Assembly: GCF_902459585.1 (NCBI RefSeq)
Contig: NZ_CABPSC010000016.1
Location: forward strand, 53,311 to 117,310
Source: Pandoraea nosoerga
Lineage (GTDB): Bacteria; Pseudomonadota; Gammaproteobacteria; Burkholderiales; Burkholderiaceae
DNA: 64,000 bases
Reading direction: 5' to 3'
Below the pieces are notes generated by a model, which was given only the letters and a program-made list of their open reading frames with translations, made no database searches and was not told the DNA's origin. Made by a program: the position numbers and the translations under genes. Of the stretch, positions 59,294 to 64,000 are shown piece after piece. Within the stretch, counting starts at the first letter, position 1, and the number at the start of each line of letters is the position of its first letter.

Positions 59294-59920
59294 TCACCGC
59301 GTGGTGTAGGTCACACGCGTGACCTGGACATTGTTCACGCCGTTCGACAACTGCTGCGGACGCGGCGTCGGGGTCACGGCGCCGGGCAGTTCGTCCCACA
59401 GCGTCACGCCGTTGGCGAGCGACATGCCCGGCGACTTGAGCATCATGCCGCCCTGCAGATTGCGCCCGCGCTGGCTGCGCAGTTGTTCGTCGTCGATACG
59501 GGCAGCCGCGAAGGGAACGCCGGCGACGCCGCCGGCGGCGAGAGGTTCCTTGTCGTCGACGCCGGCGGGGCTTGCGATATTGGCCGCGGCCGAAACGTCG
59601 TCTGGCGTAACCTGCAGCGCAACCGGCGCGTCGACGATGACGAGGGCGGCTTGCGCATCCGACATGGATGCGGACGACATGGACGACGTGGACGACATGG
59701 ACGACGTGGGCAACATGGACGATGTTGCGCCCATCGGTGCGCCGGGCATTGCCGAGCCCGTGAGCATCGCCAACTGCATGAACGGCGCGCGCACGGCGGG
59801 CACGACTTCCTGGGCTTGTGCAGGGGCTGCGCACAGACCGAAGGTCACAGCGACGGCAGCGGCAAGCGCGCCAGCGCCTTGTCGTACTCGGTACTGCAGG
59901 TCGGTAGTGAGAATTCGCAT
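59294..59920 (-). CDS. First fap-operon secreted protein with leader-like GG motif
   Basis: A 208-residue exported protein with signal peptide (about 1-37, ending AQAQ). A Ser/Thr/Met repeat (TSSMSS-type, about 67-88) is encoded by a 9-nt tandem repeat. It contains IDDEQLRSQRGRNLQGG (142-158) and NGVTLWDE (170-177) followed by a Pro-rich segment. These match the protein at 53174-53611, so it is its paralogue. The start has AAGGAGG eight bases upstream. It is the first gene of the operon, just after the sigma-54 promoter. Confidence 0.72.
   Translation of the reverse strand: MRILTTDLQYRVRQGAGALAAAVAVTFGLCAAPAQAQEVVPAVRAPFMQLAMLTGSAMPGAPMGATSSMLPTSSMSSTSSMSSASMSDAQAALVIVDAPVALQVTPDDVSAAANIASPAGVDDKEPLAAGGVAGVPFAAARIDDEQLRSQRGRNLQGGMMLKSPGMSLANGVTLWDELPGAVTPTPRPQQLSNGVNNVQVTRVTYTTR
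59673..59726. repeat. 9-bp repeat in the first fap-operon gene
   Basis: Six 9-bp units alternating GACGACATG and GACGACGTG, then degenerate. In the gene they encode Ser-Ser-Met/Thr residues after the signal peptide. Copy change would alter a surface or secreted segment in frame. Confidence 0.85.
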
Positions 59921-59950
59921 CGTCGTGCCCTCCTTGCCGGGCTCAATAAA

Positions 59951-59966
59951 GCGACTTCCGTGCCAC
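59951..59966 (-). promoter_or_regulatory. Sigma-54 promoter of the fap operon
   Basis: On the minus strand TGGCACG is followed by four bases and TCGC, matching the -24/-12 consensus TGGCACG-N4-TTGC with one change. The GG and GC doublets are 10 bp apart as required. The start would be near 59940, leaving about 20 bases to the ATG. Confidence 0.7.
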
Positions 59967-60596
59967 GCGAGCTAAGTGACTGAAATCATTGATGGAAAAT
60001 TTTTTGCTCGTGCCGTCGTTGCATCCATGTGCGCGAAAACGTTTCAGCATTGATACGTCGGCCCCGGCGAGCCGCAGATGCCATGTCATCGGCGCCATTC
60101 CCAAGCATTCCGAACGACGAATGATGTCGGCGCGTTCAGCGATGCGTCGCGCCGACGCCCGTCGCGCAATGGTCTCGTGTGTCGGTTTCGCGGCAAATTC
60201 GAACACCCCCCGCCTGGCGACACGCCAGCGTCATGAACTCGGGCGCAACGCCGCGCCCGCGCTTTGCGCGCGGATGTTTCATCTTTGATGTGCCCGCGCG
60301 ACACTGCGCGTTACGCGATTCGCGAAATACATCGCGTCGTGACACACGCGCGCGGCGAAGCATCGCCGTCGATCACGCGTGACGTCGCCATCGACGCGTG
60401 CTCGTCGGACACCACTGCGCAATGCGTATGGAGAAGCGAAAAAAATCGAACGTGCGCGCGCGTCGCCATTGCCCGTCGTTATTGACGATGGCAGGATTCG
60501 CGAAACGCGAGCCAGGGGAAGAAATCGCTAGAAATTCGAGGGATTGCGCGCGAAGGAGCGAGGAGCCAGGAAGCAGGAGCGCGATCGTCAGGAGCC
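59967..60596. other. Long intergenic region upstream of the fap operon
   Basis: Most of the 736-bp gap between the fap operon and the activator gene. An IHF-like CATCAATGATTTC (59982-59994, two mismatches to consensus) lies about 20-30 bp upstream of the -24 box. A 9-bp inverted repeat GTCGGCGCG/CGCGCCGAC (60126-60156) may be an activator site. AT content is high near 60000. No gene was found. Confidence 0.6.
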
Positions 60597-60632
60597 CAAA
60601 AAGAAACGACCGCCCTGTTCATCACAGGACGG
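60597..60632 (-). terminator. Terminator after the VpsR-like gene
   Basis: A 9-bp stem with one wobble (60610-60618 with 60624-60632) is followed on the minus strand by TCGTTTCTTTTT. It lies 24 bp after the activator stop and isolates it from the fap operon. Confidence 0.8.
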
Positions 60633-60656
60633 CCGCCCTCTCTTCGCCAGAAGACA

Positions 60657-62015
60657 TCAGGCCGGCACGCCCGATTCGTCACCCCGCAATCCATACCGGC
60701 ACATGAGCCGATACAGGGTAATGCGTGAAATACCCAACTCCGCAGCCACGTCCGTGAGGCGGTGGCAGTGGCGCAGCAAAGCCTGCTCGATGGCCGTTCG
60801 TTCGGCCTCCGCGCGAATCTCTTCGAGCGTGCGCACCATCGTCGGAACCCACGGCAGCAGGTCGAGATCCTTGGCCGAGATCATGCGGCTGTCGGCCATG
60901 ACGATGGCGCGGCGCACGCGATTGATCAGCTCGCGCACATTGCCCGGCCAGTGGTATTCGTACATGGCCTGCACGGCGCACTGCGTGAAGCCGCGGATCT
61001 TGCGATGGTTGTCGCCCTTGAACCGCTGCAGCACGTGATGGGCCAGGATCTCGATGTCCTGGCCGCGCGCGCGCAGCGGCGGCTCGTCCACGCGCAGCAC
61101 GCACAGACGATGGTACAGATCCATGCGAAAGCGCCCTTCCTTGACGGCCGCTTCGAGATCGACGTGCGTCGCCGAGATGATGCGCACGTTGACCGGAATG
61201 ACCTCGTGGCCGCCGAGCCGCTCGATGGCGCCCTGCTGCAAGAAGCGCAGCAGACTGGCCTGGCTCTCGATGGGCAGGTCGCCGATTTCGTCGAGAAACA
61301 GGGTGCCGCCGTTGGCCGACTCCACACGGCCGATCTTGCGCGCGTTCGCGCCGGTAAAGGCGCCGCGCTCGTAGCCGAACAGTTCGGACTGCATCAGGTG
61401 CGGCGGAATCGCGCCGCAATTGATCGCCACGAACGGTCCCTTGGCGCGCAAGGAGCGCTCGTGAATCGCCACGGCCGTCAGTTCCTTGCCCGTGCCGGAC
61501 TCGCCCGAGATGAACACGGGGGCGTCGGTATTGGCGACTTTGCGGATGGTGCGAAAGAGCTGCTGCATCGCCTCGCACGTGCCGACCATTTCCTGATCGC
61601 CGCCAACTTGCGGCGTGATGATCGGTACATCGGAGAGCGATGCCATGCCCCACGCGTGACCGATCGAATGAGCGATCTGATCGTTCGTGCAGGGCACGTT
61701 GATGTAGTCGAAGCAATAGTCGCGAATCAGACGGCGAATGGCCGTGGTCGTGAGCTGCTCCGGATTCGTCGCGGCCACCCAGCCGACCGTGGCGGGTTGC
61801 ATGCAGGACTCGAACGCCCCCATCTCGCGGTCGCTGTAACCGCTCGCCAGGTCGATGAGTGCTGCGCTGGTGACCCCCGGGTTGAGAATGCGACTCACGT
61901 CGCTGGCGCTTTTGGCCGGCATCACCTGCCAGCCCTGCTCCCCAAGGAACGACAGCAGGCCATCGTTGTGCTTTCGGGAAGCGTAAATCAGGGTGCGCCC
62001 GGTATCGTTAGCCAT
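60657..62015 (-). CDS. VpsR/BerB-like sigma-54-dependent activator
   Basis: A 452-residue enhancer-binding protein. The N-terminal receiver-like domain (about 1-130) is of VpsR type; Asp55 is in ALIDLASGY but the usual acidic cluster is missing. The AAA+ domain (about 140-375) has Walker A GESGTGKE, the sigma-54 loop GAFTGA (218-223), Walker B GGTLFLDEIGDL and the R-finger region. A Fis-type HTH is at about 410-445 (HRLTDVAAELGISRITLYRLM). VpsR and BerB respond to cyclic-di-GMP. Since GAFTGA is intact, sigma-54 activation is expected. Its stop is 736 bp from the fap operon start. Confidence 0.87.
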   Translation of the reverse strand: MANDTGRTLIYASRKHNDGLLSFLGEQGWQVMPAKSASDVSRILNPGVTSAALIDLASGYSDREMGAFESCMQPATVGWVAATNPEQLTTTAIRRLIRDYCFDYINVPCTNDQIAHSIGHAWGMASLSDVPIITPQVGGDQEMVGTCEAMQQLFRTIRKVANTDAPVFISGESGTGKELTAVAIHERSLRAKGPFVAINCGAIPPHLMQSELFGYERGAFTGANARKIGRVESANGGTLFLDEIGDLPIESQASLLRFLQQGAIERLGGHEVIPVNVRIISATHVDLEAAVKEGRFRMDLYHRLCVLRVDEPPLRARGQDIEILAHHVLQRFKGDNHRKIRGFTQCAVQAMYEYHWPGNVRELINRVRRAIVMADSRMISAKDLDLLPWVPTMVRTLEEIRAEAERTAIEQALLRHCHRLTDVAAELGISRITLYRLMCRYGLRGDESGVPA

Positions 62016-62266
62016 ACCTTAACTCCCTGCCTAAGCAGTGCCTGCGCGCATTTGTCGGGTCTCAGACCGGATCGGCGCGACAGGAATACGGCCCCACGCC
62101 GCTTGGGAGTTTTCTTTTGTTCCCCGTGTCGTTGGGTCCCCCGAGTCGGCAGGTTCAGTCTAGAAGACCGGGTTGGGGGCAGAAATAGCGAATAACAGCT
62201 AATCCGATTGGATGAGAGGAGCAGTACCTACGCGCAAGCACGCCGGCAGTCACGCGCACGTCATGC

Positions 62267-62866
62267 TCAGAGCGTATGCCTGTCGAGCACGGCACGGGCG
62301 ATCGTGCCGGCATCCACGTACTCGAGTTCGCCGCCCACGGGCACGCCGCGGGCGAGCCGGCTCACGCGCAATCCGCGTGCCTTGAGCATCTGCCCGAGGT
62401 AGTGGGCCGTGGCTTCGCCTTCGTTGGTGAAATTGGTGGCGAGCACGACTTCCTTGACCACGCCGTCGGTGGCGCGACGGATCAACTGCTCGAAATGAAT
62501 CTCGCCCGGGCCCACGCCGTCGAGCGGCGACAGATGGCCCATGAGCACGAAATACAGCCCCTTGAAGGTCATCGTCTGCTCGAGCATGTTCTGGTCGGCG
62601 GGGGTCTCCACCACGCACAGCAGGCTCGTGTCGCGCTCCGGATCGAGGCACGTCTCGCAGATTTCGACTTCGGTAAACGTGTTGCAGCGCGCGCAATGGC
62701 GAATCTGCTCGGACGCATGCACCAGCGCTTCGCCCAGCCGCACCGCCCCCTTTCGGTCGCGCTGCAGCAGGTGATAGGCGATGCGCTGCGCGGACTTCGG
62801 ACCGACACCCGGCAACGCGCGCAGCGCGTCGACGAGTTCCTGAAGGCTCGAGAGCTGGGGGGGCAT
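62267..62866 (-). CDS. recR: Recombination protein RecR
   Basis: A 199-residue zinc-containing protein that works with RecF/RecO to load RecA. It starts with the HhH part [20 protein letters not shown], has the C4 zinc finger ([16 protein letters not shown]) at about 57-72, and a TOPRIM domain starting [15 protein letters not shown]. The VGPGEIH motif and the [10 protein letters not shown] end are typical. It lies 39 bp after ybaB, the usual dnaX-ybaB-recR order. Confidence 0.96.
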   Translation of the reverse strand: MPPQLSSLQELVDALRALPGVGPKSAQRIAYHLLQRDRKGAVRLGEALVHASEQIRHCARCNTFTEVEICETCLDPERDTSLLCVVETPADQNMLEQTMTFKGLYFVLMGHLSPLDGVGPGEIHFEQLIRRATDGVVKEVVLATNFTNEGEATAHYLGQMLKARGLRVSRLARGVPVGGELEYVDAGTIARAVLDRHTL

Positions 62867-62905
62867 GCGTCGTCTTCTACGTCTCTATTCGGGGAGCCGC
62901 GCCGC

Positions 62906-63232
62906 TCAGAACGGCATCTTGAAACCCGGCGGCAGCGGCAGGCCGGCGGTCATGCTGCCCATCTTCTCCTGCGCGGTGGCTTCGGCCTTGCGCACGGCGT
63001 CGTTGAACGCGGCCGCCACGAGGTCCTCGAGCATGTCCTTGTCGTCGGCCAGCAGGCTCGGATCGATGGTTACGCGTCGCACGTCGTTCTTGCAGGTCAT
63101 CACGACCTTGACGAGACCGGCGCCCGACTGCCCTTCGACTTCGATCTGGGCGAGCTGCTCCTGCATCTTCTTCATGTTTTCCTGCATTTGCTGGGCCTGT
63201 TTCATCAGGCCGGCGATATTTCCTTTGAGCAT
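62906..63232 (-). CDS. ybaB: YbaB/EbfC nucleoid-associated protein
   Basis: A 108-residue DNA-binding protein. It starts [20 protein letters not shown] and contains [21 protein letters not shown] and the C-terminal [13 protein letters not shown] 63232 has AGGAG five bases upstream; the in-frame extension runs through a repeat and is not coding. It forms a dimer that binds DNA and may regulate gene expression. Confidence 0.95.
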   Translation of the reverse strand: MLKGNIAGLMKQAQQMQENMKKMQEQLAQIEVEGQSGAGLVKVVMTCKNDVRRVTIDPSLLADDKDMLEDLVAAAFNDAVRKAEATAQEKMGSMTAGLPLPPGFKMPF

Positions 63233-63257
63233 CTTGACTCCTGAGTAAATCGAGTGG

Positions 63258-63302
63258 GTCGAATGGTTCGAATGGTTCGAAACGGGTCGATGGGTCGAAT
63301 GG
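63258..63302. repeat. 9-bp tandem repeat between dnaX and ybaB
   Basis: Five 9-bp units of GTCGAATGG/TTCGAATGG type, the third and fourth degenerate. It lies 25 bp upstream of the ybaB start, in the 148-bp gap of the dnaX-ybaB-recR operon. Confidence 0.85.
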
Positions 63303-63380
63303 GAAAGCCCGCGAAGCGTGTAACGCGCGTTTGATGGTGAAATTCCACAAAGCGGCGCCGCTTCGCGCAAGCAGACTTGC

Positions 63381-64000
63381 TTATTGTACCGGGCGAATGC
63401 TGTCGGGCAGGATTTGTGCGTCGAATTCTTCGATCAGCTCGCGCACGAGCGGGTCCTCGGCGATGGCCTGCTCGGCCGCGCGCTGGCGGGCCGCCGCCGC
63501 TTGCGCCGCGAGCGACGCCGCCGTCGTGCCGACCTGCCCCACTTCCACGTGCAGTTGCACGTCCGCGCCGAAGTGCTCCGTGAGCACCTGGCGCAGCTTC
63601 TCCGCCGTAGCGGCGTCGGCCAACTGGCGCAATGGCACGCGCAGATGCAGCGTGCGGCCGGCGACCTCGGTCAGCTCGCTCTGAAACGCCAGTTGCTGAG
63701 CCAGGCCGCGTGCAGGCAACTCGGCCGCGAGTGCGGGCCATTCACCGGTGAAAACCGGCGCCACGCCCTCGGCTTCGCGATAGACGCAGGCGCGAGGCGC
63801 GGGCGCAGGCTCCGGCGCCGCGGGTCCGGCAGGCTCGGGCTCCGGATCGGCGCCCGCAGGGGCGTCGTCCGACGCGCGAGGCGCGCCGGCACGCGGGGCT
63901 GGTGTCGCGCCGCCGGAGGTCCTGCCGCCTGCGCCCTTGCGTCCGGCATTGAGTGCGGCCAACGCCGCGCGCGCCGGCGACATTGGCACACCGTCGGTCG
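63381..64000 (-). CDS. dnaX: DNA polymerase III tau subunit, C-terminal part
   Basis: About 206 residues ending DSIRPVQ. The frame remains open to the window edge, so the N-terminal clamp-loader part is outside. The visible part has an Ala/Pro/Gly-rich linker and a C-terminal domain ([24 protein letters not shown]) typical of the DnaX tau C-terminus. Position before ybaB-recR supports the call. Tau binds the polymerase alpha subunit and helicase. Partial. Confidence 0.88.
   Translation of the reverse strand, partial: TDGVPMSPARAALAALNAGRKGAGGRTSGGATPAPRAGAPRASDDAPAGADPEPEPAGPAAPEPAPAPRACVYREAEGVAPVFTGEWPALAAELPARGLAQQLAFQSELTEVAGRTLHLRVPLRQLADAATAEKLRQVLTEHFGADVQLHVEVGQVGTTAASLAAQAAAARQRAAEQAIAEDPLVRELIEEFDAQILPDSIRPVQ

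Noticed and set aside
60179-60656. Small open frames in the gap upstream of the fap operon
   Set aside because: They are short, Arg-rich, lack ribosome sites and overlap each other on both strands.

Overview
This 64 kb window reads as chromosomal DNA of a high-GC betaproteobacterium. The run ndk-rlmN-rodZ-ispG-hisS-yfgM-bamB-der-hfq-hflX-hflK-hflC-hisZ-purA, the surE-pcm-nlpD-rpoS cluster and the pyruvate dehydrogenase operon next to a phasin gene are all typical of Burkholderiaceae (Burkholderia, Pandoraea and relatives). The genus is inferred from gene order only. Both ends cut a gene: a membrane protein of unknown function at the left and dnaX at the right.

Layout. 1-7.1 kb: a truncated membrane protein, an IclR regulator, a PBP7-type endopeptidase, a nitroreductase, a DMT-family exporter and a histone-deacetylase-like amidohydrolase. 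7.1-15 kb: a phasin gene with a strong promoter between two palindromes, facing the pyruvate dehydrogenase operon aceE-aceF-(HslV-like protease)-lpdA. 15.3-22 kb: a FixL/FixJ-type two-component pair, folD and oligopeptidase A. 22-39.8 kb: a long minus-strand housekeeping block covering purine and histidine synthesis, the HflKC complex, HflX, Hfq, Der, BamB, HisS, IspG, RodZ, RlmN and Ndk. 40-47.4 kb: a BAX-inhibitor-like membrane protein, rlmD, an exonuclease and surE-pcm-nlpD-rpoS. 47.5-52 kb: an NMT1-type ABC importer and a CaiB-family CoA-transferase. 62.2-64 kb: recR-ybaB-dnaX.

The most interesting region is 52.0-62.0 kb. It holds a complete Fap-like functional amyloid export operon: two secreted leader genes, FapB- and FapC-like subunits with three repeats each, a FapD C39 peptidase, a FapE-like protein and a FapF coiled-coil/beta-barrel channel. 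A near-consensus sigma-54 promoter sits upstream, and the neighbouring gene encodes a VpsR/BerB-like sigma-54 activator with an intact GAFTGA motif. Two paralogous secreted proteins flank the operon. They share a D-x-x-L...N-L-x-G-G segment that resembles double-glycine leaders, and a weaker version occurs in two other operon products. This suggests substrates for the C39 peptidase. An intrinsic terminator between fapC and fapD would let the subunits be made in excess. A LuxR protein with a degenerate receiver lies on the other flank.

A second theme is a set of short tandem repeats, mostly with a 9-nt period and otherwise 8 or 11 nt. They lie both between genes and inside gene ends, and several would change an N- or C-terminus or an intergenic spacing if copy number changed.
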